Below, one piece after another: positions 33,693 through 45,908 of a DNA stretch of 64,000 nucleotides (positions are counted from its first letter, which is position 1; each line of letters starts with the position of its first letter). Location of the stretch: contig MU839834.1 in assembly GCA_030411725.1 (NCBI GenBank), forward strand, positions 1,550,001 through 1,614,000, read 5' to 3'. The notes under the pieces are model-generated. The model was not told the origin of the DNA. It searched no databases and saw only the letters and a list, made by a program, of their open reading frames with translations. Position numbers and translations under genes: made by a program. Source of the DNA: Echria macrotheca (Eukaryota; Ascomycota; Sordariomycetes; Sordariales; Schizotheciaceae).

Positions 33693-36044
33693 ATGTTGCC
33701 GGCGTTGCGACGTCGAAGATGGCTCTGCCCCGGCTGTCTTCGCACCACCCCTCCCCCTCGACAACAACGATGGATCACTTCGGCGTCGCAGACGGAAACG
33801 CAGTCACATCCGACAACTCTGCTGATACAAACCCCGAAGGCCAGTACATTCGGCAGCTCGGACGGCATCCTACGCGACATCTTTGACTCGCCCCAGGCCT
33901 GGAAAGGCTTCAAGCGGTCCGGCGAGAATGTCGGCCTCTTCGCGAACCGCTACCTGACCCGGCCCGAGGGGTTCATCGAGTTCGCCAACATCAGCCTCAA
34001 GAGAGCGCGACTGGTCGTCGAAAAGGTGCTGGCCGCCTCGACCTTTGAAGAGTACCGCGGCGTCGTCCGGGACCTCGACCGGCTCAGCGACATCCTCTGC
34101 CGGGTGCTCGACATGGCCGACTTTGTGCGCGTCACACACCCGGACGAGGAAACGCAGGACACGGCGGCGGAGGCCTGGGAGATGGTGCACACGTACATGA
34201 ACGAGCTCAACACCATGACGGCCCTCAACGACCAGCTGGGCCGGGCCATGGACGACCCGGACATCGTGGCGACCTGGACCGAAGAAGAGAAAATGGTGGC
34301 CAAGGTGCTGAGACTAGACTTTGCCAAGTCGGCCGTCAGCCTGCCCAAGGCGGCTCGTGACCGGTTTGTCAGTCTGTCGACCGAGATCAGCAGGGTCGGC
34401 GGCATCTTTGCGAAAGAGATGGAGCCGGAGGAGGAATACGTATCTTTTCCGAGCAGCCAGCTCTGGGGCATAGATCCGGTCGTGGCCCGGAAAAATAGCA
34501 GGCGAGGCAGGATCTACCTGCCGACATTAAGTCCAGCGGCGACGTCGGCCCTCCATACGGTGCACGATGCCGAGGCGAGGAAAAGGATTTACTATGCTTC
34601 CCGGACTGCGTCCACCTACACCGTGGATGCGCTCGAGACCATGCTGCGATTGCGTGCCGAGCTGGCCAGTCTGTCGGGGTTCGAGAGCTACGGACATTTG
34701 GCTCTCCGGGACCGCATGTTGGCTCAGACGCCCGAGGCTGTGATGGACTTCCTACAAACTCTTGCTGCTAACAACGCGCCTCGAGTGAAGGCGGAGACGG
34801 CAGATCTCTTGCAGGCCAAGATGGCGGACCTTCCGGGATCAGACACGTTGGAACCGTGGGACAGGGAATACTACAGCAGCCAGATCCGCCAATCGATGGC
34901 CTTGCAGGCTCAGCGGCACGAGGACTCACTCTCATCTTTCTTCTCTATCGGGACTGTCATCCAGGGCATTTCGAGGTTACTCACCCGTCTCTACGGGATC
35001 CAGCTGGTCCCGAGAGAGACGTTGGAGGGCGAGACATGGCATCCGGATGTGCGGCGTCTCGACGTCGTGTCGGACACGGATGGCCACCTGGCTGTGCTGT
35101 ATTGCGACCTGTTCTACCGTCCAGACAAGTCGCCCAACCCAGCCCATTTTACTCTCCGCTGTTCCCGGGAGATCTCCCAGTCGGAGATTTCCGAGGTCAA
35201 CTCACAAGTGGAGGGACCGCAATTTCCGTCGCCCGAGCTGGCCGCCACGGATGGCATGGCTTTTTCTAGGAATGGAGGCGTGGTCAAGCAGTTACCTACC
35301 ATCGCCCTCGTCTGCGACTTCCAGCAGACGTCCGGGCCGGCTCTGCTTCCGTTCTTCCAGGTCGAGACGCTCTTCCACGAGATGGGGCACGCCGTGCACT
35401 CGATCCTCGCGCGGACCTCGTTCCAGAACGTGTCGGGGACGCGATGCGCGACGGACCTGGCCGAGCTGCCGTCGACGCTGATGGAGTATTTCGCGTCGGA
35501 CCCCGCGGTGCTCGCGACGTTTGCGCGCCACCACGAGACGGACGAGCCGCTGCCGTATGAGCTGCTGGCAGAAAAGCTGCGCGAGGCGCGGCGGTTCGAG
35601 GGCATGGATACGGAGAACCAGATTATCATGGCCATGCTGGACCAGGAGCTGCACTCGCGCCGGGCTTTGGAGGACGACTTTGACTCGACGCAAGTCTATC
35701 ACGGGCTGCAGCGGCGGTTCGGCCTCGCGCCGCCGGACCCGCCGGGGACGTGCTGGCAGGGCTTCTTCGGGCACCTGTTCGGGTACGGGAGCTCGTATTA
35801 TAGCTACCTGTTTGACCGGGCGCTGGCGCAGCGGGTTTGGGGGGTTGTGTTTGCGTCGGGCCGGGACGGGGCGGCGCTGGAACGGAGAAATGGCGAGAGA
35901 CTAAGGGAGGGACTGCTCAAGTGGGGCGGCGGGCGGGATCCGTGGAGGTGTTTGGCGGATGTCCTGGGGGATGAGAGGTTGGCCGAGGGGGGGGAGCGAG
36001 CCATGGCGCTGGTGGGAAGTTGGTCTTCCTCTCCTTCTCCTTGA
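33693..36044 (+). CDS. oct1: mitochondrial intermediate peptidase
   Basis: An intronless frame of 783 residues. The N-terminus is arginine-rich (MLPALRRRRWLCPGC) as for mitochondrial import. The zinc metalloprotease motif HEMGH appears within LFHEMGHAVHSILAR, followed by the family segment GTRCATDLAELPSTLMEYFASD, which supplies the third zinc ligand region. The length matches the M3A family. Oct1 removes an N-terminal octapeptide from a subset of imported matrix proteins after the main processing peptidase. It shares its promoter region with the MICOS gene. Confidence 0.95.
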   Translation: MLPALRRRRWLCPGCLRTTPPPRQQRWITSASQTETQSHPTTLLIQTPKASTFGSSDGILRDIFDSPQAWKGFKRSGENVGLFANRYLTRPEGFIEFANISLKRARLVVEKVLAASTFEEYRGVVRDLDRLSDILCRVLDMADFVRVTHPDEETQDTAAEAWEMVHTYMNELNTMTALNDQLGRAMDDPDIVATWTEEEKMVAKVLRLDFAKSAVSLPKAARDRFVSLSTEISRVGGIFAKEMEPEEEYVSFPSSQLWGIDPVVARKNSRRGRIYLPTLSPAATSALHTVHDAEARKRIYYASRTASTYTVDALETMLRLRAELASLSGFESYGHLALRDRMLAQTPEAVMDFLQTLAANNAPRVKAETADLLQAKMADLPGSDTLEPWDREYYSSQIRQSMALQAQRHEDSLSSFFSIGTVIQGISRLLTRLYGIQLVPRETLEGETWHPDVRRLDVVSDTDGHLAVLYCDLFYRPDKSPNPAHFTLRCSREISQSEISEVNSQVEGPQFPSPELAATDGMAFSRNGGVVKQLPTIALVCDFQQTSGPALLPFFQVETLFHEMGHAVHSILARTSFQNVSGTRCATDLAELPSTLMEYFASDPAVLATFARHHETDEPLPYELLAEKLREARRFEGMDTENQIIMAMLDQELHSRRALEDDFDSTQVYHGLQRRFGLAPPDPPGTCWQGFFGHLFGYGSSYYSYLFDRALAQRVWGVVFASGRDGAALERRNGERLREGLLKWGGGRDPWRCLADVLGDERLAEGGERAMALVGSWSSSPSP

Positions 36045-36278
36045 AAAGGTGCAGTGGGTCGGTGGTGTATTATAGTGGTGTGTTTTGTAGGAATAGGATT
36101 GACACTAGAGTCTAGAACTAGAACGCTCGAGCCGAGCTAATGAATACTGAAGTGGAGATCCACTTGCTTTCTGTTGATAAAATGACTTTTGTGTTTTTGA
36201 CAAGCTTGAGCTGTTGGCCACTCATTTACTTACTTGCTTACTTCTCATCCAGCAGAGTAAGAAATCCACTCAGCAACG

Positions 36279-37648
36279 ATGAAGTTTTTATTTTGTTTCC
36301 TACTACTAGTTGCCATCGCGGCGTCGGCCACAGCCACAACAACGGCGACAACAACGACTGATAAAAGAGACGAGCAGCAGCAGCAGCTGACTATCTACGA
36401 CGACGCGCATAAGAGCGGATATGTCTATCACGGCTGCTTCAACGAGACGCTCGGGCTCGAGGGGAACGACGGGGTCACGCGCGCGCTGTACGGGGGCGTG
36501 AATGAGGTGCTCGAGGGGACGATGACCGTGGGTATGTAACAGATTGGATGCGACTATTTCCCTTCTTTGGTCATATTTGGGCTGTCTCAGGATCGCATAG
36601 TAATTTATTCCCACAAAAGGCAAATAGCTAATCCAAATCACCACAGGGCGGTGTCTGGAGTTTTGTGGCAAGGGACAGGGGAAGAAGTATAAGTTTGCTG
36701 GGTTGGAGTTTGCGAGGTATGTTTTTTTTTTCCTTCTCCTTTTTTGGTTGCCGTTGTCTTTTGGATTTTTTTGGTTTGAAGAGGTGTGTGAATGGGTGGG
36801 ATAGTTGCCTACCCTACGGTACCTACCTACTTTACCAAACCTAAGTAGGGTTTATCATGGATGGTGGTATTCGTGGACCGTATTGGCATGCGTTGGCAGC
36901 AGACTTGTGGCTATTGTTTGGATGTTTTGTTATGCTTGCTTGCTTTGTATGTTTGGTGGTGTTGAGCTACTACCTCGTCCCCTTGAACATGTTAAACCCA
37001 TATATGCGCTTGCAAGCCCCGGGATGAACACCTACCTACACATATCCAAACACCTTCATATACCATTCCACTATCAAGGCTCGCCTCTCCATCATCAAGT
37101 ACACATACATATATCTCCCATATACAACCCACACAACCCCCCACATCTACCACAACACCCTTTACCTACCACACCTGGCACCGTCAGTTGCTATATACAT
37201 AACACTCCCCTCTCACGTAAATACACAACACCCAGCCCACAGCACCTACCCATTATATACAATACATCAAGCATCATCATCCTCACCAACACAAACGCAC
37301 AATCCCCAACCCACAACCCGAGACCCAGCCCCAGACCACAACACACACACAAACTCACAAACTCACAAACACCACACACACAAACACCAAATAAAAACAC
37401 ACACATGCTAATACACATAAACAAATAAAAAAAGAGAATGCTGGTGCGCCCAATCCCTCTCAACCCTCTCCCCCCGCCTCCAAGACACCGAATGCAACCT
37501 CCCCTGCGAAGGCAACGCCTCCCTCGCCTGCGGCGGCCGGTTACGACTTAGCGTTTATATCTCTGGCGCATCGTCATCTATTCAGTCCTCCTCCTGTGGT
37601 GTGCTTGGGATTTTGGTGCTGTTTTTTGGTTTGTTTTTGCTTGTTTAG
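36279..37648 (+). CDS. WSC-domain cell-surface protein
   Basis: Proposed exons 36279-36531, 36647-36716 and 37435-37648 give 178 residues. The first has a signal peptide (MKFLFCFLLLVAIAASA) and a Thr-rich stretch. Joined, the exons spell one WSC domain: GYVYHGCFNE, then TMTVGRCLEFC, then FAGLEFARECWCAQ, and C-NLPCEGNASLACGGRLRLSVY, with the expected cysteines. The C-terminus is Ser-rich and then hydrophobic (VLGILVLFFGLFLLV), suiting a GPI signal or membrane anchor. The third exon has no Met and is recognisable only through the domain. Intron 2 is about 718 nt, roughly ten times the local norm. WSC proteins bind wall polysaccharide or act as wall-stress sensors; the role here is not known. 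Confidence 0.8.
37080..37430 (+). repeat. A/C-rich low-complexity tract in intron 2 of the WSC gene
   Basis: This roughly 350-bp part of the intron is very poor in G on the plus strand and rich in CACA, ACTCACAA and CCACA words (densest at 37315-37410). It is followed, after exon 3, by a G/T-rich tract in the 3' region (about 37610-37800). Confidence 0.75.
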
Positions 37649-38598
37649 TTCCTGTTTGTACAGGTTTAGGTGTGTTGTTTGGTTTTGGTTGGTGTTTTAG
37701 TTGGTGTTTTTGTTGTTGGTTGTGGTGGTGATGGTGTTGTAGTGGTGTTTGTTGGGTGGTTGCGGCTGTATGTGGTATAGTGGTTGAGAGAGTTGGTGTG
37801 TCTACCTAGTTGGTTGGTTCGTTTTGCTTCAATGGTAGTAGATGGCGGTCTGGGTACGGAGGTTACGATGAGGTGTATTCCATAGACAAGAGAGGAAACC
37901 CGAGTGAACCGCACATACAGACTCAGATCACAGCGGTCCTATTCACAGACACAACCTTTAATCTCAAAAACTTTTTGGTTTCATTATCACTACCCTATCC
38001 TCATCATCCCTCGCCATCGCCCATCCCATCGCATCCCGTATCCCCCGGTAGCAATACCTAGTTAGCTAATAATGAGCGTATTCTCGTCGCAGAGCGCGCA
38101 CGAGTGTATAAAGTTTTGGTCGGTTTGATATGTCGCCATATAACCAAGAAACCATTTGCGTATCATCTTTCATCTAAACCCATTCCCCCAAATAGTCCTG
38201 AGATCAAAAAACCAAATAAATACCCCAAAAGACTTGAACAAAGGCTCACACCAAGAAAAAAAGATCATCCGAAGAGTAAACATCAAACACGTTAAAACCC
38301 CTAGCATATAGCATATATCAAAAAGAAGGGACCAGAAAAAAAAGACAAAACGCCATGGCACGCGCACGCCTTTACCCATGCAAAGTCCGAACCTGGTAGT
38401 TCCGAGACACAGAAAGTAGAGAGGTCCAAACCAGAAAACGGAGCCCAAGGTATCATTGGAGGAGTCGACAAGAACAAAAGGTATCATGGTATAAGTGTGA
38501 GAAGGAATCGAAAGTGGTAGGAGAAAATATGTACTCAAGGCTGATATGTGTGCTCAGCCTGATATACAGATATGTCGAAAAGTAGTCGTAACGAGCAA
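37649..38598. other. intergenic, G/T-rich start
   Basis: This 950-bp convergent gap lies between the WSC and SAM-PH genes. The first 150 bp is G/T-rich (TTTGGTTTTGGTTGGTG type). The rest is A-rich. No gene is seen. Confidence 0.55.
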
Positions 38599-41281
38599 TC
38601 AGATCATGTTGCCGTTCACGCTGACCTCGAAGCCCTCGCCTTTTTGCTTCAGGGCCTTGGCCAGCATGAGCTCGCGCATCCAGTCAATACGCTCGTCTCG
38701 GTTCTTGACGGCAAAATGGTGAGTCTTGCCCGTGCCGTTGACGGCCCCATCAATGCCCGGAAGGCTTGGCGTGCTCGAGTTGCTCGAGTTGCTGCTGAGG
38801 AGGCTACCAAGGGAACTCTCGCGCTTCTTGAGACGAGCACCACCCTTGTTATCCTGCGGAATCAGCTGGAAGCTGAAGGCGGCCACGTCATCCTTGCTGG
38901 CCTTGTCGTCGCTGCTGCGGCGGATGTGCATGGCCTTGAAGGCCGCGTTCAGCTTGGAGCTGGCGATGCTGCTGCAGGCAATAGCATAGTCATCAATGTC
39001 GATGTATTCGAGCGTCTTGTTCTGCGACGTCTGCGCATCCTTGTGCATGGCCAAGCGGGTGCCACGCAGAGTAAAGAAATGCTCGTGCCACTCGTGGCGG
39101 AGCATCTTGGTCTTGCGCTTCTTCATCAGTCCCTGGTACGAGATGGCATCGCCTTCCGTCATATCCTCCTTGGGCTTGGAGCTGACAGGTGAGTGGCGCC
39201 CGTTGATGTTGACGCTGGGCATGGGAGGGATCGCCCGCTCCATGGTCGGGTGCTCGGCACTGGTCCATGGGTAATGAACCCGTGGAGGCGCCTTCTGAGG
39301 AGCAGCACGACCATTGCTAGACTGCATGGGGAATGTCTTGGATGGCTTGATGACCGGGTCGACAATCTTGTTCTCATCAAGTGCGGGCAGCACCGGGAAC
39401 GAGGGGCGACGGATGGTAGCCCGAGACAGTGAGCGAGGCGGCGCCGGGTTGTGGCGGTAGTTCATGTCTGGCGGAACCGACTGGGAGACGTCGCGAGCGA
39501 TGGGGATCTCGGTAATGGTGACGGGCACATCCATCTCGGAGAATGGTGTCCCGAAGCGGTAGGGAGCTGTCGGGGTGGCTTCCTCAGACGTCGTCGGGCT
39601 CATCTCACGGAATGACGGGATAAAAGACGGAACCTGATGCGTAGACCGGGGCCGCGAGCCCATGGGGTGAGCGGACATCGGGTTTGAGCCTCCGGGGTGG
39701 GCGGATGCCGGCTGTCGCCGCACACCCACGACCGGTTGCGTCGGGATGGAAAGCTTGGGGAGCCCTCGTAGCCCTGTGTTCGCGCGTTTCGGCCCTGTAT
39801 CCCGAGGCAGAATCTCGAATGGCGGTGTCGGCGGGATCTCGCTGGACGAGGCGGCGAGATGCGTCTGGAAGTCGAGGAATTGCCGGACGTTGTCCTGGGG
39901 ATCCCTCTGCTGAATGGATTGGAGCATGGCCTCCTGCAGGAACTGGACCGGCGGCAACCCCCCAGGTCCCATAACATCAGACGACGCAACCATGGACGGA
40001 ACTGCATTGGACGAAGGACGGAACTGGTCGTCATTGGCCATCGGGTCAATCGCCGGCGCCGTCTCGGGATTCCCGGGGTTCCCGGCAATCATGATAACGC
40101 CGCCCTTTTCGATGTCGACGAAGGGGTGGTCCTTCTTGAAGGCCTCGATCATGCGCTGGTTGCGCTTCCACTTTGCGCACTTCTCGCCCTTCTTGCAGTT
40201 GTGGGGCTTCGGCATCATTTGCTCGATTCCCACAATGGAAACCGACTCGAGAGGGGAGATGATGTCGTTGATCTTTGGCCGCGCCTTGCTCGCCATGCGC
40301 TTGGGCTTGTTGTCGTCGTCATGGCCGCGTTGTTCCCTCCTTGCCCTCCGGTCCGGTTGGTCCTCGATATCCGTTTCGGGTTGCGGCTCCGGTCGCTGGA
40401 TATTGCGCATCGAGTGGATCTCTTCCCAGATGGCTGTCCTCACTCCGAACGACGAAATCCCGAGCTCCTTGAGGTCCTCGAACTTGAGCGTGATCAAGAT
40501 GGCACCGTTGATGTCGTTTTCGACGAATCGCTCGGCAGCAGGCAGTTCGATGTTAGCATTGAGCATCCACTGGGCAACCATCTCGGGTGTCCAATCCGCC
40601 AACGTCTCGGTATCCAGCTCGGCATCCGTAAACCGGAAAGGCCCCGAACCTCGCTTGCCGGGGAGAACGGTGCGGTGAACAAACTGCAGATGATGGTCTA
40701 GGTGGTGAGGCTCCTTGGGTGTAAGTGGTGAGAGCGACAGAGCATGTTGCAATTCTATCGACTGCGCCGAGGTGATGGAATTGTGGAACAAATGCGGTCC
40801 CCGCGGCCCCTCAACCGGTTTTGTCTCGCGGTCAAAAATGAGGTCGGCCCTGAAGCGCGTTGACCTGGGTGTCTGTACCTCGTCATACGACGAGACGGTT
40901 GTAAAGCTGGGTTGCCCCTATAGCGACATGTTAGCACGGAAGAAACAAGCCAACCTCTATAAAACGCACCGAGCCGACACTGATCCGGGGCGAGTTCTCG
41001 CCGTCGTCCACACCGCAGTCGACGTCGTCCTCGATCTCGCTCCCAATTTCGATATCCGACTCCGGATCCGACTCCTCGATCTCCCAGTCCGACTCCATGA
41101 ACTCGGTATACACCGATCCGGGTCGCTTCTCCACGCTCCGCGACGAGAACAGCGATCGCCGCCATGGGCCGAGCTTCTCGCGCATCTCCCGCCCGGGCTG
41201 AGGGGTTGCCCAGCGTAGTTGATCCTGCCGCCATGTTAGCCTGGCGGTAGATGGCGCACCACGGCCGCCGAAACATACCAT
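38599..41281 (-). CDS. SAM and PH domain protein, Boi-like
   Basis: The main exon is 40917-38599, preceded by an exon ending at 40970 (52-nt intron). The 5' end is uncertain. One reading starts at 41281 and runs straight on. Another puts GTATGT directly after the ATG at 41281-41279, with a CTAAC branch and CAG acceptor at 41225, giving M-DQLRWATPQPG and about 858 residues. The order is an acidic N-terminus, a SAM domain (LADWTPEMVAQWMLNANIEL...ITLKFEDLKELGISSFGVRTAIWEEI), a short Cys motif (HNCKKGEKCAKWKRN), a long disordered Pro/Ser region, then a C-terminal PH domain (ISYQGLMKKRKTKMLRHEW...DERIDWMRELMLAKA). Yeast Boi1/2 and fission yeast Pob1 share SAM and PH domains and promote polarised exocytosis; no SH3 domain is seen here. 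Confidence 0.85.
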
Positions 41282-44200
41282 GATTACCGTTGTCTAGGAA
41301 TTCTTGTACCGGATAGCTGGCCGGCAATGTCGAGGATGTCGTCGCGAAGTGAGTGACTAATAAACCCCTTGCGGAAACCCACCGTGGCGGGATATGCACA
41401 GGAGGCCAGTTTCTTCGACCCGCTTACCCAGAAGCAAGAGCCGAAACAAGAGAAAGGGCGAAGCTGGTGGGACAGAGACGGGCGCCTACAGCTGGTTATG
41501 TATGGCAGGGCGTGTGAAGCTCGGGGGTTACAGCAGAGACATGGACAAGCGCTTGACCGCGGTGACGATGCGGGCTCCAGTGTGATCCAGCGCACTGTCT
41601 GCCGTGGGATGGGTTGGGTTGGGGAGAGCAGTCGGGCGGTCGGCGGGGGGGTCGGTCTCGGGGCAATCAATATGTGATATAGAGAGGGGCCGATGCAGCC
41701 ATGGCACCTTTTTCGCAGCACCAGCAGAAGCGGCGTCCATTGCACCAGCAGCAGCCATAGCGGCCCCCTCGACCTCGAGCACGACAATTATAGCAGTGTC
41801 TGCGTGTGAATGCTGCGTGCCACTCGGCCAGAGCCAGTGAGAAGCCGGCAGGGCCCCAGGGAGCCAGCGGCAAGCGGCCAGAAAGACGACGGCTGGTTGG
41901 GCAGCGGCGGGGGATGCGAGAAGGTGGAGGGGAAGAGGGCTGCACGTTGCTGCAGACAAGCAAGCTCGATGCAAGTGGGGCGGTTGCCGGTCAGCCATCC
42001 AGTGATCCACACGCGGGACGGCCAGCGAGAGAGGGCCGTCTCTCGTCCTGATTGGCCCATAAACCTGTCGTGCTCGCGCGACTGTCGACCGGCGGCTGCC
42101 TCCCATTGGCTGATCTTGCTAAAAATCGAAGTCGCCTAAGCGCCGGTTTATAGCCGCCATGCCCCTTTCGATCTAGTCGCGCAGCCATCAGGGACCCCTG
42201 GCGACGGGAGCGACGCGGGCATCGCGGCGAGGGAAGGGGGCCACCCTGGAAGTGCCGGCCACTTGACTTCCCCGCCTCCAGCTTCGACAACTGCCAACGT
42301 CCGACTTTTCGAGCCCCCAATGCTGCTCTGCGCCGCGGCAAGACTGCTCTGGCCTGATGCGCGCTGCTGTCTGTCGCCTTTCCGGCCTCTCTCGTCGGTC
42401 TTCGGCCCTCCACCATCAGGGCCACATAACCGGCCGCCTGCCGTTCAGGCAGTTGGGACGGCACAGAGAGCTTCCATTGCCACGCCCACTTCGCCGGCCC
42501 AGTTCGGATTGAGCCGGCCGCGTTGCATTCACGGCGCTGCTCTGCAAGCAATACTGGCTTTTGCGTACTTTGGATGAGGCCATCTTGCAGTGGCCTGTGG
42601 GGTCCGGACGACGTTGCTCCCAGGAAGGCGGGAAGCAGTTCCGCCGCTACCGGCTCGCTTCCATTGTCTGTCCACCTCGACGGCGCAGACTCTCGAGGTG
42701 GTGAACCCACCACGTCCAACCTCGGGGTCTCCTCTCTGAACCCTTATGGGCAAACTAGCTATGCCCTTCGCCGCGCCCGAGGCCTACAGCGCCAATTGGG
42801 TGTCAATTCGGCCCCTCTGAGAATATTGAGCTTGTGATCAGCAATTTAGCCCAACGGGCCCGCCCATTGCCGTGGCGGTCAAGCTCTCGAGGGACGGACC
42901 GGCTGACACTGTTGAGACGTTGAAGCCCGCTAGAGGAATTCCGGTCATCCCAGCCAAAGTTGGAGTCAGCTCTAAGAAGCATACTTCACTGCGGAAACGC
43001 CCCGGAGTGTAGCTCGGCTGGGAACCCACGACCTGCTCTCAGCTGGTGAGGAGCTACCCCGCCCCGCCACGTTTGGCTGTCGGCCGGTGCGACCCAATGA
43101 GTTCGAGAGACACCAAGAGAACGTGACCACCACGAGGCACATGACAAGTGCGACATGTCAGGGCCGTTGAGTTCGCGGCCAGATTCCTCCAATACTCGAC
43201 AGGATCGATCTAATGCATCGATACAAGTCCGCTTCTGGGCCCTGAATTTGCGGTGAAACTCTCGCCTGCGTCATACAAGAGCTGACTCTTTCGTATCCTG
43301 GGCCTCCTACGGAACATGGCGGCGGTGAGCTCGGCGAAACGGGTGTGGACCTCGCAGCTCTCCGACGCAACGGCTTTTGGCTTGCACCACGCTGGCGACG
43401 GCTGTTTCCTGTTTCTCATCCCGAGTCTAGATGGCCCAGAGAATGTAGAGCCCCCCTCGGCGCAAGCAAGGCAAGCCCCCGCCGCTGAATCACAAGCAGA
43501 TGCTGCTTCTTCGTTGGATGGCGACGCCGTTACGGATAGGTTGCTGAAGTTGAGTGGTTGTTATCCAAGGAGCCATGTTTCGGAAACGATTGGTGCAACT
43601 CGGTATGCAAGCACTTTAAGCAGGCTACCGCATCTGGTGCGGTAGCCAGTGGTGCAAATGCAGGTCCCATGGACTGTGAAAGCTGCGATATCGAGAGCAC
43701 GACAGACTGGAAAAAGTGTGGACGTCGTAGAGAGTTACGAGCACGACCGGTTCCGTGTCACGTCCAACACACACCGACTCTTGCGCGCAACTAGTAGCCA
43801 GCAACGTTTGGCGGCGGTTCCCCGGCCAGCACCGCTCATGGTTGAAGCTAGGGTTTTCTTGTCTCGGATCACGGGTGGTGGTTCACGGGAACGGGCATGC
43901 AAGTCGTTTCTAGAGTCTCCTTGGCAGTCCATGATGAGCGGGGGGCATTGGAACTTCTCGGAACAAGCCCTTCGTCAGCTCAGACATCTGGAGCTGCGAG
44001 TTCTCTGCATGTCTCGCAACTAAAGCCACCACCAGGTCAGCAGCACATGTTTTCCAAGTTCATTTTCTCTAGAATCCCTCGCTGGGTTCGGAGGCAAGTG
44101 GTTCGTCGCCGAGCCATGTCTGTGGTATGTCTTGCACCCGGGATACGACATCTGAGCATCCGGCTGCATAACCAGCGCACACCCGACCCGAGAAAACGTT

Positions 44201-45754
44201 GGGAGAACAACGATGGGCATTCGAGATGGGACAGGTGGTAGGTCAAGAACATGCCGGTAGATGTTTGATGTCCGACACAGCATGATCCGCAGAGGAAAGA
44301 AGCAAATAGACAATATGTTGTCTTGGACCGTCTTCTGGTCCTGATTGGAATCCGTCATCGGAGGGTCCCGTGTTTGAGGGAGACAGCTCGTAACAAGGAG
44401 AGAGCTGCTGGGCCGACGATATCCTCCCGTCTTATCTCCTTCCCGTCCCGGATCTGTGCCGCGGGACGGGACCGTGTCTCTGCGAGTTGCGACATCGCCA
44501 ACTCTGCAACGGGGTCTTTCCTGCTGGTGACGAGACGAGAAGCCAAGCGCGTGCACCAATGGCTGCGAAAAGACACGCTCGTTCATTTCACATGACGGGA
44601 GCAAGCTGCGAGGAGAGCACAGGAGAGCGGCCCCTCTGGTGGGTGGCCGGCCTGTATCGCCTACATATTTCACTACCTCAAAATCCCGAGGAATTGGTGG
44701 TTTGCGCACTCTGAGTGGCCGGCTCGAGACCACCCCCCCCCTTTTTTTGCTGGATCGGAATTCGACGTTGCAACGAGCCATGCAACCTCGATTTCATATC
44801 GATATCGAATGAGCTTGTCTCGATGGCCTTTCGCATCGACAAGACGTGCTGGACGCCCAGACGCGAACCGTCGATGGCGTGAATCAAGAATAATGGCGCA
44901 ATCCACCGCAACAGGGGGGAAAGGGGGATGCGAATCGGAGACGGGAACCTGAGGTGGGATCGCGAGATGTGATATCGCATTTTTCGCCTCCACGGGTGTA
45001 GTGTAGTGTAGTCACTGCAGTGGTTGCTTTTCGGTCATGGCTCAAAGCAACTGCCTATCTGTACCAGTCCAGACAAGCACGTAATGCCTCGGGAGGCGGA
45101 CGAAGGATGGATATCTCCGCACAATCCCCCTGATTAGCTCGGGATTTCTCGCAGTGTATTTGTTTTTTTTCTGATCTGTCAACCGATGTCACAACGTGGC
45201 TATCGTGATGAGGTGACGAGTTGCATTGATTCATCTCTCAGCTGGCTGTCCGCGACCGGGGGCTCTCGGGTCGGCTCCTGACGGTGAAGGGCGACCGGGG
45301 ACCTTTTTCAACCTCCCCGACGTCCCTACCGCTCTTGGGCTAGGGCCAGGAAGCACAATGAGGGGCTATTGTTACCACTGAGGGGTTTCCAAGGTTTTGC
45401 TGAGGGGTTCGTGGACGACAATGTCACGTCGCGTCTTGTCGGCCGCCAGGAGTGTTGAGGGGGGAAACCAGGAAGAAATACAAATCTTTTAAACTGTCAT
45501 CGGCCCAACTCGACTGTGTTTTTTATGCCGGCGACGCCCAGCGCGGCGCTGCCACGGTCGCCGCGACCCGGTTCGCCCACAGGCTCTGCATTTCTGGCCG
45601 TTAGCAGGCGTGCGTCCGTGTCCGCGTCCGCGCACCTCTGGCAGGCCGAACGGGCATCAATGCGAACCCTTCACCTCTGCAAGGTTCAGCGGGTGCGGTG
45701 GGGTTCGTCATGAGGATCTGCACCACCTTGCGAACAGGGGAGCGGCCGTCCAAC

Positions 45755-45908
45755 ATCTCCTCCTCTGGATAATCGTGTAAGCCTTTTTTCTTGGCATGAG
45801 GGCAGTGTCCTATTGGCCCAAAAGGATCCACACCAGCCGATCGGACCAATAGGACGCTGCCCGCGTGCCAAGAAAAAAAGGCTTACACGATTCTCCAGAG
45901 GAGGAGAT
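45755..45908. repeat. long near-perfect inverted repeat (hairpin)
   Basis: Left arm about 45755-45822 and right arm about 45841-45908, with a loop of about 20 nt. The arms read ATCTCCTCCTCTGGA..., AATCGTGTAAGCC, a run of six or seven T, CTTGGCA, GGCAG and GTCCTATTGG. Over about 65 bp I count five mismatches and one length difference. ATTGG/CCAAT boxes sit in both arms near the loop. It could be a foldback element, an RNA hairpin or a paired CCAAT site; nothing in the window decides between these. Confidence 0.85.
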
